From Parietaria judaica (taxonomy: Eukaryota > Streptophyta > Magnoliopsida > Rosales > Urticaceae): DNA of 64,000 bases. Under the pieces are notes generated by a model. That model did no database searches, was not told where the DNA came from, and was given only the letters and a program-made list of their open reading frames with translations. Position numbers and translations under genes: made by a program. The stretch lies in the NCBI GenBank assembly GCA_954871525.1, contig OX940863.1:2332001-2396000 (forward strand). Direction: 5' to 3'. Numbering within the stretch: position 1 is the stretch's first letter; every line of letters starts with the position of its first letter. Shown piece by piece: positions 45,477 through 56,268 of the stretch.

Positions 45477-47647
45477 TCACCTCTCAAGCTTCTCGTATAG
45501 ATCTCCGAGAACTCGGTAGAGGACGGCAGCAGCTGGCGGCCGTGGCAACGACCCAAGGAGAACATCTGCTGCAGCTAAAGACTGGCTGCCATAAAACCGA
45601 GAATTCACTTGTGTTCGGGTCGTCACAACGCTCCCTTCAAGTGAGCATCCAACAAAAGCACCTGCCACAAAATAAGAAATTTTGTTTTTATATACCTTCT
45701 ATTTTCCGTTTTCACAAAAATATACCCTCTACTTTCAGAAACAGCTAAAATACACTTTGTGAAAGCTTAGTCTCGACACAAACATAATACCTTTACTACA
45801 GCTGTACGTGTAACAAGTGGCATAGCCTCCATCTCCAGCTCGGAAATCAGCTTCAGCGGCTCTTCCTATAACACCAACCGCTGCACTCACACCAGCTCCC
45901 ACCGACACATGCATATTACTACTAAACGTCTTCACGGCTTCGGTCGTTCTCAAGACTATTATGAAGTCTGTCAATTCTCCTCCGGCCTGCATAGTCAATG
46001 TTAAGCGTTGTTACTATTGAAGCTCCTAGAATAAAATTCCATAATAACAACTTGATCTTGACTTGAGTACTTCACCTGAGCTCCCCAACCCATACCGAAC
46101 GTTGAAACAGCCGAAGGTGGGGACCACGAGCCATCTTCACGCCGTGCAATTACAAGTCCCGTGCCGATATTGTATGTGACCATAACTCCCACCTTCACAA
46201 CTGTAATAATAGCAAGCCCCTTAGCATGTCGTAGAATGGCATCTGGAATTGCCTTCTCTGGCTTCAACGTACATACCTGGACGACAGTATTTTAAATTAT
46301 TATATAATTATATTTTATTGTCACTAAAAATCATTTACATGTCAAATCAGACTTTGGATTAATCAGTACTAATTACTTTTTGAATGACAGTCTTACCGTG
46401 TTATAGGCTCGAATTGCATTTGCAGCCTTATAAATCTCATATTCCATAGACTGCCCCCACGGGAAATTAACCCATGACCTCAAAGTACTAAGATCGGTAA
46501 GATCATGAGTCGGAAGCTGAGCAGCGTGACTCACTTGGTCCATCAAATACGGCTGCACCGACTCCAGCCTCACGCAACACACGTCACACACACGCTTCGG
46601 GTCTGAAACCCGGAACTTCTCCGGCAATAAACTACGTCCTTTAGAGCACTCACCGCAAAAAATCCCACCACAGAAACGACAGTGATGTCTTGTGCACATT
46701 ATGGGATGAAACCGAACGCCACACAACATACAAGCAGAAGCGGCGCTATCAGCCAACCACCTCGGCGGATCAGCTTCGATAATCTCCCTCACATTGGTTA
46801 AATTGGCGTCTGTGAGCGTTTGTGCCATTTCTTGCCACGCCTGCTCGAGAATATGGTTCGACATCCACAAGATAGTGCAGCCGTGGATATCGCCGGACGC
46901 GATAGAGTTGACTTTTCCACGGGCGGCGAGCAGCATTTCCACCATCACGTCCCACATCGTCATTTCCTTGTCTTCGCCAACAAAGTCGCCCCAGCCCATG
47001 TCACCTTCCGGAAAGTAACCGCCGTTCAGTTGAAACCCTTTGTTCCACTCTTCGCGCTCGGTTTCCAGCATGGGAGGAACCGAAACGGGAATCCAAACCC
47101 CGGTTTCCTCAGACAACGGAGTGTCATAGTAGAAGTACTTCCTTTGCTCGTGCATCCCAGCATTCTCTTCCATAGATCCTTCGGAGATATCAGAACAGCA
47201 ATCCTCCAGTTTTAACTCGGTCAACGATCGATGATCATATAGATCAGATTTTAGCCCCGAATCGCTCTGTTAACCGAAAGAATCACTGATCAGGAATGTG
47301 CAATCCAAAATCTATGAAGAACCCTTCAGGATAAGCACGAAAATCTATGAAGAAAACCTAAGCGCATCGAAGCTCAACGAAAAATAGCACAGTATAACCA
47401 AAACACTAACAATTTCGAGATTCGATTATGCAAAAAAACAACACAACCTGATCAAATTCGAAGACGATTCGATTAAAAGAAGAATTTCAGAAACGAAAAA
47501 CCGAAAATTTACCGGCTCAGGAGAGCAATTTGTCTCCAAGGGTTCATCTTTCAGCGAGAGCTCAGAAACCCTAGAAGCCAGCGAATGGGTTGCTTCGGCT
47601 CCAATCTTCGAAGCCGGATGATGATCTCTATCCATGGATAACAGCAT
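45477..47647 (-). CDS. CFS1: FYVE and SYLF domain protein, CFS1 type
   Basis: Five exons (minus strand): 47647-47513, 47266-46397, 46276-46076, 45986-45791 and 45661-45477; phases 0, 0, 0, 1 are consistent; product 528 residues. The FYVE zinc finger is at about 215-279: WLAD (the WxxD motif), CMLCG, TRHHCRFCG, GECSKGR and KRVCDVC. The basic patch reads T-R-H-H-C-R, so one of the two usual basic residues is Thr. The SYLF (DUF500) domain is at about 330-525 (GLAIITVVKVGVMVTYNIGTGLVI, GWGAQAGGELTDFIIVL, GAFVGCSLEGSVV). CFS1-type proteins bind PI3P and actin at endosomes and act in autophagosome turnover. The first ATG was used; a second ATG four codons later is equally possible. Confidence 0.92.
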
Positions 47648-48791
47648 AGGAAGATGAACTAACTTAGCGCAACTAGGAATTGGGGGAAAACGAGGAGAAT
47701 TGTGCGAGAGAAATCCGATTAGGGTTTGAGCGACCGTCGAAAAGGAAGCATATCAGACATGTTGATGATGAATTTAGAGAGATAATTGCGTGTTATAGGT
47801 AACACAGTTTTTGATAGCTTTACACGCACCTTCTCTATTTATTATTTATTTTTATTTCTCTCAATTAATAATATTGTTTTATTTATTATATGAAGAAGTA
47901 GATATATTCTTATCATTTCTGTAATTAATGATTGTGTTTTTTTTTTTTTTTATATAGGGAAATTAATGATTGTGTTGATTACGTTTTGAAGGAAGGATAC
48001 ATATTTAGGTTGATTTTGATAAAAGTACCGATAATCTTATAAAAAGTTATGAAAACATTCAGCTTATTAATACTTAACTTATATAGAACATATAACTTTT
48101 CATGAAATTTTTTGCTACTTGTCTAATGTATAATAATAAAATTTTAATACTTGTCCAGGTAACCAAAAAAAAAAAAATCGAATTTATTGTTACTATTTAA
48201 AAAAGAATTGGTACTTGTATTGGAAGTCTCTAAATATTATAATGAAATGATGTCACTTTCATGGAACATGCACAAGCATGTTGTCGTTCGTTGTAAACGA
48301 CACAACATGAAGCGCATAGTTTTTTTTTGGTCATTATTCTTGCAGATAGTTTTTTTTTTTTAATTTAATATTTTTGATATATTCTTAGCAGTGTAGTACC
48401 TGAAAGGTCACAAAACAATATCGGAATTCAATTTTGTTCATGTTCGGTTCAAATCTTTGGCATGAGCTACGTCTTTGACTCAACTAAAAACATCAATTAT
48501 TCAACACTTTTATTTAGAGATGCATGCACGTTTTTAGCTTAACAAACTTTAACCAGACATGAACGGAATTGACATTTTGAGAATGATTGTCGCTAAAACA
48601 TATCAAGAATTATGTCCCAAGTATGAAATTTTATTTACTGTATCAAATTCAAAACATTCTAAACTGCCCAACTAAACAAATTGAAAGGTCTAGAAAATCA
48701 CTTCGTATTTTGTTACAGAATAGAAGATAACATTATTACAAACGATTTTCTTGTTCAACAAACTTAAACATTTTCCACACAAACAAAGAGA
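47648..48791. other. Spacer, promoter side of the FYVE-SYLF gene
   Basis: AT-rich. 47648-47800 likely holds the leader and core promoter. No gene seen. Confidence 0.45.
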
Positions 48792-49253
48792 TCATGGTTT
48801 GCGAGCAAGATAATCCTTCACGGCATCTCTCGCGTCCTCAAACCCGTCGAACCCCTCGAAAAACGTCGACAACTTCTGCAGCTCGCGGTCGTTCCGGTCC
48901 CCGACGAACGGCCTCACCGGAACCCCGTTCTCCAGCTGCAACGAGTACGAGTTCGTAATGTCGTTGACGATGACGCAACGGCTCAGATCTCTCCCAGTGC
49001 GGGCGAGATCCGTCACGAGCAGCTTGCCGACCTTCGTGCAAGCCTCGCTGTAGAGCCGGTGGGTCACCACGCGCCGCGGATCAATCTGGTTGATCACCTG
49101 CGAGGCGTACTCCTCAGGCGCCGCCGTGAACACGACGATCTCGTAACACTAGCTGTGGATCAGTGTCTCGTCAAGGTCGAGGAATACCGTGCACGTCGCT
49201 GCTGAAGCCGGAGGAGGCAGAAGGAAGCGACAACTGGTTTCCTGCTCAGACAT
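48792..49253 (-). pseudogene. Broken CTD-phosphatase-like (HAD/SCP) copy
   Basis: Related to the intact gene at 54077-54970. The minus-strand frame starts at 49253 (MSEQETSCRFLLPPPASAAT), reaches the catalytic motif FLDLDETLIHS, and meets an in-frame TAG at 49149-49151. It resumes at CYEIVVFTAAPEEYA. Relative to the paralogue, about 15 residues are missing after EQET, and about 45 residues between the catalytic motif and the YE-VVFTA strand. The LDDNPNS motif has become NDITNS, losing conserved acidic residues. These changes make phosphatase activity unlikely. Confidence 0.88.
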
Positions 49254-50792
49254 CGCGGTTCCAATTTCGGTGGCGGCTCCGGTACTTTGTTGATCACCGT
49301 TGGGAACGGTTGAGAGTGGTGGTTTGGAATTGGATTACAATTTTCTTCGATTTATAGTAAGAGATTTTCTTCGTTGGGAACGTTGAATTTTTTTTTTTTT
49401 TTTGTCACAATTATTTTATTTAAGTCTGAAGAGCTTGCTTGCTAAGTTAGGTGAATTAATTTATATAAGAAAAATCCATTAAATGCCTAAAAACTAAGTT
49501 TAAGAAAAATGCTCATAGTTTCAAACAATTATTTTATACCCATTAATATACCTATTTGGACCATTTTAACCTTAAGACTAATTATATTTTCTAATTTTCT
49601 TTTTAATTATTCATTAATTATTTTAATTTCGAAATTTATTTACAGCTATTAATACGGTTGACAATTTCCATCACATTTATTACGTTTTTATTTAATAGAT
49701 ATTGAATTATTATGAATTTCAAAATCAAAATTTCAACCAATTTCTCGTCAAAACAGATTCTCTTCGAACCCAGTTATCTCGTCGATGAAATTTTCTATTA
49801 TAAATTCGTAATTTAAATTACTGTTACGAATATACTGAATAACTTCTACAATTATGTAACTTAAATAGTAATTTTAGTATACTATTATGAATTCGTTACT
49901 TCAATTACAATTACACATATATTTACTATTATGAATTGGTAACTTCAATTTCAATTACACATATAGTGTTTTAATTTAATAAATTCGTAACTTTAATTAC
50001 AATTACTATAAAGTAAATTGGTAACTTAAATTACATTTAAAATGCGTAACTACCTACAAATAATACTATTTAAAATTGGTAACTTAAATTACGAAATAGT
50101 ATATACCTCTTAGAAGTTTACTAACATCAAATAACATTACGATTACAGATTACTTAATAAGATTCTACTCTATACTATTTCAAAAAAATACCATAAATTG
50201 AGTGAACAATGTATTTCAAAGGAATGATTTCATGCATTCTCATGAGGCCAAAAGTGAATAAGAACTATAATTACAAATGACATATTCTCACCAATGCGTT
50301 TGTATTTCTGCGAATGAGGGCTTTCAGTTGATCCAAATGAGGTTTTCAATCGATCGTTTTAGCAAGCAAAGAAGCTTATGCAAATAAAAATGGCGACTCA
50401 ATTTTGAAATCGTTTGAAAAGTCAATACTGATTTACCTATGTTTAAGGAAAGAATTATATTTGATATAATTAACTCAAATAAATATTTGATTCTAAGGTC
50501 AATACGTATCCTATATATAAGGAAATTGAATTATTTTGTTTTATTTAATTCGAATAATAAAGGATTTTTGGCTATTTAAATTTTTTTTCACGTAAAAAAT
50601 AAAGGAAGGGCAAATTGGTCTAAATTTTTAGTAGTTAGTGGTTTTAATTACCAAAAATAGGTTTGGGCATTTTTTTTGAAACCCTAGACTCACAAATGGA
50701 TATTTGCTTCATTTGATTTAATGGGCTAAAAACGCGTATGAATAATACATAATAAGAAGACTAAATATGATTATTTCTCTTAAACAACGACC

Positions 50793-50796
<4 letters not shown>
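49254..50796. other. AT-rich spacer with degenerate tandem repeats
   Basis: No gene seen. Repeats at 49790-50110 are listed separately. Confidence 0.45.
49790..50110. repeat. Degenerate tandem repeat around GGTAACTTAAATTAC
   Basis: Six to eight units of about 40-60 bp repeat variants of AATTGGTAACTTAAATTAC / ATTCGTAACTTTAATTAC, alternating with ACTATTATGAATT. No coding frame. Confidence 0.65.

Positions 50797-50840
<44 letters not shown>
50797..50840. repeat. (TA)n microsatellite
   Basis: About 21 uninterrupted TA units. Confidence 0.95.
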
Positions 50841-50844
<4 letters not shown>

Positions 50845-50859
50845 GACTAAAAAAAATTC

Positions 50860-51287
50860 CTTAACAATAAAAATATGTCGTATTTCTTCAGTTGCATTGT
50901 GTATATATGTGTCCCATTTCTGTCCTGAAAATCTTTTTTGTCTCTATATTCTGTCTTAAAATCCAATGATTGAAACCTGTCCTTTTCCAATAAACGACAA
51001 TGATCTCTCATGTGAGAAGCAGTCTTCAATATTGTGGCATTGTGTGTATATGTGTCCGTCCCTCCACGATATAAAACACTAGAATGAAAACGATAAACAT
51101 GTCGTCTTTTGTATAAAACGATACAAAACTCCACAATGAATAGTAAGGGGTATATCACCATTAAATATTCGTACGTATTTAACAATGTCGTTTTCCGAAT
51201 AAAACGACGTAAATGTTTCATCAGCAGAGTACTCTCCTTTAAATATTTTGACTTTTGTGGTACCCTAAAAAAAAATTGTCGTTTTCA
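50860..51287. repeat. Region rich in GTCGTTT / AAACGAC words
   Basis: Around nine GTCGTTT or AAACGAC-like words in both orientations. Two internal blocks share the word CATTGTGT(G)TATATGTGTCC. Similar words cluster at 52980-53090. This suggests a diverged foldback element; limits are uncertain. Confidence 0.4.
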
Positions 51288-51289
51288 AT

Positions 51290-51530
51290 AGCATAGATCT
51301 AAATGCCCAATCTGAAAAATTAAATGTTATTATATAACGTTGTATCGGGTAAGTTCACGAGTTTGAGATAGGCGGACTCGAACCGTTGACATCCACCACA
51401 ATGTAAACCACTGTCTCTCATGCCCTCAATTGATTCTACTGTAGAAGCCAACAATTGACAATAACGATATACTATAAGTTATGACTCCCCATGAACGCAA
51501 CTTACAACTTTCATTGTATTGTGCTCTGAT
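51290..51530 (-). other. Decayed plastid DNA insertion (trnA-UGC 3' exon and flanks)
   Basis: On the minus strand, GGATGTCAACGGTTCGAGTC followed by CGCCTATCTCAAACTCGTGA matches, from my recollection of plastid genomes, the 3' exon of trnA-UGC and the spacer towards rrn23. Upstream, TGAAAGTTGTAAG and GGTAGAATCA-like words match the trnA intron. Differences from the plastid form are mostly C-to-T or G-to-A, as expected for methylated nuclear copies. It is not a functional tRNA: the 5' exon is absent. Confidence 0.8.
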
Positions 51531-53150
51531 AAAGTATCGCTTTTTTTTTTTGGATCTTCCAGATTATTCCCACAGGCCCATATTTTTTTTTCTTTTAATC
51601 TTTCGATAAAAAGATACATTTTCTTCATAAAAAACATGAGGTAGAAACCAAGGTTCAAAATGTCATTTTTGTCGATAAATCGGTTGTCGTTTTCGATGAT
51701 CATAGATGGAAAACTACTAAAACTGTAGCTTATCGTTACCGACACTTATCGAGAATTATCGATACTTATCGAGGATTATTGATGAAAAACCACTGAAATA
51801 GTTTTAAGAATATATTTACTAAGTTTACATATGTAAATAAAATATAGTCTCACTCTCACATATGTAAATACTCAAATAAAATCATGTCATATTCAAACAA
51901 ATGTAAATAAAATCATGTCATAGTCACATAAGAAAATAAAAACAAGAATAAAAGATACTACATAATTTGATAATACACATAATTAACTGTTTAGCTTTGT
52001 GGAGAAGTCCCACATGAAGCAAATAGAAATGAATGATAAATACACATTTGTTTGGATTTCGAAAGTCCCACATGGAACGAGTACAAATAAAACAATAACA
52101 TTGCTTGTATATAAATAGCAATCTCCATTTTTAAATCCAAGTAACTCAACTTATCTATTTTGATACTTGGCTCAAGCTGGCCAAGGAGAACGCGTGCAAA
52201 CCAACGCGTGCAATACGAGACGCAAGATGACTGACGCGTGACGCGTGCACACATGGTGAAGTCTCATGCGTTGTGGCTGTTACGCGAGGAGACGCGAGCG
52301 TAGCGTGTGGTGGGCGCCAGAAAGCCAATCCAAGTGAAGGCTGGAGGACGAATGCATGTGCGACACGTGGCGTATTTAACTGGCCACCTTGACTTTCCCA
52401 ATCAAATTAAGCCCTTCACTCTTTGCATATACGACAAAGAAAGCCCTTCACTCTATCTTTCAGCCTTCTCTCATCGCGTACTGTACTATCGTTGCACGCG
52501 TGTCATTGCGTCGCGATGTCGACGAAATGTGAGCCTCAACCGTGGGCCACCTTGATAATTGGCTAGTAGGTCATGCGAAGTTAAAAAAAATCTTGAAAAT
52601 TCATTTTTTGGTGATTTTGCATTGAATGTATTTTTGCCAAAAATTGTTGAAAAGTGCAATTTTTTTGTTATTTTTACACCGTTTTTACAGATAATCAATT
52701 GGCACGGAATATTTGCCGATGACTACCGACAAGACGGATAATCGAAGAAAATTTAAACCTTACTAGAAACAATAAATATGTCTTTTTCGATTCATGCATG
52801 GAGTTAAATACTTCATTCAATATTTTTTTATTAAATCGTTAGGAACCGATAAAAAAAAAAGGCAAATCCCTTATGATACACCCGTCTCGATTATTCATAG
52901 AGTGAATAGAATGTCATTTCTTGAAATAGCTCTTCCGATTCAGGAAATTCCATAATGAATTAAGGATGAATATTCAACAAAATGTCGTTTTTCTTCTAAA
53001 ACGACCGAAGGACTCCAGAAGTGAACTATCGAAACATGTCGTTTTCCTAAACAGCCACCATTAGATTTTTCAAACGTGTCGTTTTCATGTCCTCTTTTAT
53101 CTCTGAAAATCCAACAACTCGAAGTCCAAGTCTCGATCTTTTCTCCATCA
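51531..53150. other. Spacer before the small secreted protein gene
   Basis: Contains snRNA-promoter-like boxes (52005-52117), ACGCGTG repeats near 52185-52255, and a cluster of GTCGTTTT words at 52980-53090 within the putative promoter of the next gene. No coding region recognised. Confidence 0.4.
52063..52117 (+). promoter_or_regulatory. USE-like box and TATA with snRNA-type spacing
   Basis: GTCCCACATGG (52065-52075) is one substitution from the plant snRNA upstream sequence element RTCCCACATCG. TATAAATA starts at 52110, leaving 34 bases between them, the spacing of Pol II snRNA genes. A second GTCCCACATGA lies 57 bases upstream. No known snRNA or snoRNA sequence follows, so this may be a promoter relic or chance. 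Confidence 0.35.
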
Positions 53151-53426
53151 ATGGCTTCTTCTGGGCATCGAGGACGAACTCCCTTCTCTCTCCTACTTCT
53201 CGCTCTCCTGCTCCTCTCAGCGGCCGCCCAATCCGGCGCCGCTCCGTCGCGGCGCGCGCAGAAGAGCGCCGATCAGATCCAGAGGTGCGGCGACCTGGCG
53301 ACGCGCGGCGAGTGCGCGCAGAGGGGCGAGTGCCGGTGGTGCGAGAGCGAGGACCTCGACGACATGTGCTTCTCGAAGTCCCACGCGCTGCGTTTGCCCC
53401 AACAGGTCTTCTCTTGCTTCGCCTGA
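53151..53426 (+). CDS. Small secreted cysteine-rich protein
   Basis: A 91-residue single-exon frame. MASSGHRGRTPFSLLLLALLLLSAAAQSGA is a clear signal peptide (about 1-30). The mature part has six cysteines: C-GDLATRGE-C-AQRGE-C-RW-C-ESEDLDDM-C-FSKSHALRLPQQVFS-C. The pattern RCGDLxTRxxCxxxxxCRWCxSExLDDMCFSKxxxxRLPQQVFSC occurs, as far as I recall, in an uncharacterised plant protein family. An in-frame ATG 75 bases upstream would hide the signal peptide and was not used. CAACAG|GTCTTC could be a splice donor, but read-through gives the family end. Function unknown; probably apoplastic or secretory-pathway. Confidence 0.8.
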   Translation: MASSGHRGRTPFSLLLLALLLLSAAAQSGAAPSRRAQKSADQIQRCGDLATRGECAQRGECRWCESEDLDDMCFSKSHALRLPQQVFSCFA

Positions 53427-54076
53427 ACCTCAAAGCTCCGATCTTGCTCTGTATTTACTTACGGATTGGTTTGTGTGTTGATGAAAGTAAAGGAAGAAGC
53501 TTTAGCTTCAGATGTAACTGTAGATCTGGAACTAAATTATTAAACCAGTTTATGATTTTGGGAATTTGTTCATTATTGATATATGGATTTTGGATTTTAG
53601 GATTTTACTTCAAATGGATACAAATTTTTGTTCATATGATGTGTAGTTCCGTTCCGTGCATTATTATAACCTACCAATATTTATTGAAGAAGAAAGAGCC
53701 AAGCTATTAAATTGAATTTGTAATTGTAAGTTCGGTCAGTTCGTATTTGAACTTGTACCCTTTGCGGCGGAACCCGAAACTATGTTAAGGTTAGATTTAA
53801 TTTTTTGCTACGAAGTGTAGGCGGCCGGGCTATATGTAAATTTTAGTGAATGTTCCGATATTAAATTAAAATTTTATATGAATTTACACTAAAGAAATGA
53901 ACGCTCATAAAATTCAAATATTTAAATTTCTGCAAATTTGGTGTAGAAAAAATCAACAAATGAAGGAAATAAACAACGCATTACAGTTCCCATTGATTCT
54001 TGACATTAGTTGAACGATTATGTTGTTCAACATACTAAACATTTTCCACACGAAAAACCGATTCTGAATGAGATGG
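53427..54076. other. 3' flanks of two convergent genes
   Basis: No further gene seen; the reading frame that continues from the previous gene in another frame is a shadow. Confidence 0.45.
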
Positions 54077-54970
54077 TCATCGTTGAACGGCCGTATAGGC
54101 GCCATCGTTCGTCGTAGTATTGCCCAATTCAACAACATCTGGGGGCGCAAGATAACCCTTCACGGCTTCTCTCGCGTCCTCAAGCCCGTCGAAAGCTCCA
54201 AAAAACGATGACAGCTTCCCGAGCTCCATGTCAGCGAGATCGTCGACAAAGGGTTTCACCGGAACTGCGTTCCCCGGCTGCAACGAGTACGAGTTCGGGT
54301 TGTCGTCGAGAATGACACAACGGTTTAGATCTCTCCCGGTGGCGGCGAGATCCTTCACGAGCCGCCCGTCGACCTCCGTGCACGCCTCGCGGTAGAGGCG
54401 GTGGGCCACCACGCGCTTCCGATCGAGCCGGTCGATCACCAACGACGCGTATTCCCTCAGCCCGGCCGTGAACACCACCACCTCGTAGCCCTTCGCCGCG
54501 AGAGCCTCGAGAAGCGCGTCGACGCCAGGCCGCTTCAGCACGTAGAAGCTCATCACCACGCCGTCGATCCTCGGCCTCACGACGAAGTCGTACCTCTCGG
54601 GCGGCGGGTCAGCCTTGGAGTGGACCAGCGTCTCGTCGAGGTCAAGGAACACCGTGCGCGTCTCCGCCGACGGAGGAGGCGGCAGTAGAAAACGTCGATT
54701 GGCTTCCTCTCCAACGAAGTCCAGCGATCTGCAGATCGTCCGGGTTTCCTGCTCCGATTTCTTGAGGATCTTGTAGCCTTTGGCGGCAGATCGTTTTGGA
54801 GTGCCGATTCGGGCGAGCTTAGAGAAGAATTTGACGAGCTTTTTGTGGATTGAGGCGAGGACGGTTGCGGCGGCTTTCTTTGCCGGAGACTTGCGTGGGC
54901 GGCGCCGGCCGGAGCTCCGGTGGTCCTTGATCGATTTCGTCGGCGTTCTCCTGATTAGCTTCGACACCAT
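54077..54970 (-). CDS. CTD small phosphatase-like protein (HAD, SCP/FCP1 homology)
   Basis: A single-exon gene of 297 residues. The N-terminus MVSKLIRRTPTKSIKDHR and the following 60 residues are Arg/Lys-rich, suggesting nuclear or nucleic-acid contact. The FCP1-homology phosphatase domain begins near residue 105: D110-L-D112-E-T114 is the DxDxT catalytic motif, VVVFTAGLREYAS is motif II, and CVILDDNPNSY is motif III with both acidic residues. Such phosphatases act on phosphoserine, for example in the RNA polymerase II CTD, though substrates of plant small members are mostly unknown. The upstream ATG (55048) lies in the GA-rich leader and was not used. The leader has tandem GGCGGAGAGAGAGAGAAAT units (54974-55026). 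A degenerate paralogue lies about 5 kb away. Confidence 0.92.
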   Translation of the reverse strand: MVSKLIRRTPTKSIKDHRSSGRRRPRKSPAKKAAATVLASIHKKLVKFFSKLARIGTPKRSAAKGYKILKKSEQETRTICRSLDFVGEEANRRFLLPPPPSAETRTVFLDLDETLVHSKADPPPERYDFVVRPRIDGVVMSFYVLKRPGVDALLEALAAKGYEVVVFTAGLREYASLVIDRLDRKRVVAHRLYREACTEVDGRLVKDLAATGRDLNRCVILDDNPNSYSLQPGNAVPVKPFVDDLADMELGKLSSFFGAFDGLEDAREAVKGYLAPPDVVELGNTTTNDGAYTAVQR

Positions 54971-54973
54971 TTC

Positions 54974-55026
54974 TAGAGAGAGAGAGAAATGGCGGAGAGA
55001 GAGAGAAATGGCGGAGAGAGAGAGTG
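54974..55026. repeat. GA-rich tandem repeat in the phosphatase leader
   Basis: Two to three units of GAGAGAGAGAAATGGCGGA immediately before the start codon on the minus strand. Confidence 0.8.
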
Positions 55027-55544
55027 TTTTGGTGATTCCGATTTGCAATGGAGTTCTAATTTGGAAAACAGCTTGGAAATGGAGGGCTTTGCTTTCAAAT
55101 CTAGGCTCGGTGTAACGGTCGAGACTGGTGGTTCGGATCCGAGCCTATCTCTCTTTTTTACACTTTAGGGGCTTTACAGTAAGCAACAAATTAGTCGGTA
55201 TTTGCTAAATTGTCCTTATAATTTTAGAAATTAGTATTTTCACACCTAAAAACAAATACTTGACAAATTAGTCGCATTTAAAATAATAATAAAAAAATTC
55301 TCTCCCTCTCTCATTAAGTTACATTAAATAAATGTAATTGAATTTGCCTGACTTTTTTTTTTTTTTTTTTTTTGGTGAAGATACTTATGGAAAGGCATAA
55401 ACGAAAGGCTATCCCGTAGATGTCGTTTGCCAAATTAGTGGGACCGTTATTAGGAGGTGGACAAACATAGCTACTATTAATTACCATGATTAACTTAGTA
55501 TTTTCTTTCAAGAAACTGTCATTTTGTATTTTCTAGAAGGGTAA

Positions 55545-55945
55545 ACTGAGGCTAATCTAATGTTTTATGTATCCAATATTTTATTTTGACGACTAATGTA
55601 CTTAATGTTGATTCCGTTAGATTTTTTTTTTCTTTTCAGTTTTCCGTCCATGGCTCGTCATCCAGCTCCACATCACCTCCACCTAGGCATCCTCGATATT
55701 ACACGTTGACTTAGGAGGCAAAATAAATCTTGGGTAAACTGCGGTTAATGTACCAAATGTTTGATTTGCTGCGAATTATGTATCTAATGTTTTATTTCGA
55801 CGGTTAATGTACCCAATATTTATTCCGTTAGATTTTTTTTTTCCAAATTTCCATCCATGGCTCGTCATCCAACTCCATGTCACCTCCACCTAGGCATCTT
55901 CGATATTACTCGTTGACTTGGGAGACAAAATAAATCTTACGGTGT
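55545..55945. repeat. Direct duplication of a long-TIR element arm
   Basis: Two consecutive copies of about 190 bp share GTAAACTG..GG, CGTTAGATTTTTTTTT, CCATGGCTCGTCATCCA, CACCTCCACCTAGGCATC and CAAAATAAATCTT. The words GGTAAACTGC, TAATGTACCCAAT and CGTTAGATATTTT-like motifs link it to the termini of the 60046-62154 element, so this is a related arm lacking its inverse partner. Confidence 0.7.
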
Positions 55946-56142
55946 TGTATAAGACCAACCCACACGGACAATGACCTGCGACCTTGGCCATGAGGTTAAG
56001 GATCCCGGGTAGAAGTAGATGGCGCGTTTGAAAAATCATTATGAAATTGAATGAGATTTGCACATTGGTCTTAATTACTTTTTATTTATTCAAACTTACT
56101 TAGAAAACATGCTCTTCTTTCGCGGTTATGCAATAGAGATAG

Positions 56143-56268
56143 AGCCGCAACATTCCGTGACCGCATGACCGAGGCTACAATTGCTCCCGTGAGCAAAGCA
56201 AAGAAGAAAGACTTCTCGGAGCTTTCGAGCCGGGCGAAGGACAACATAAACTTGTATTTAAAATAAAC
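56143..56268 (+). other. Unidentified coding-like fragment
   Basis: One frame reads RDRAATFRDRMTEATIAPVS then KAKKKDFSELSSRAKDNINL and stops. Composition is coding-like in a GC-richer island. I do not recognise it; it could be a gene relic, a transposon piece or organelle-derived DNA. Confidence 0.25.

Noticed and set aside
51365..51415. Functional tRNA-Ala gene
   Set aside because: Only the 3' exon of the plastid gene is present and it carries several substitutions.
53087..53710. 207-residue protein overlapping the secreted Cys-rich gene
   Set aside because: It is the alternative frame of that gene extended into its 3' flank.
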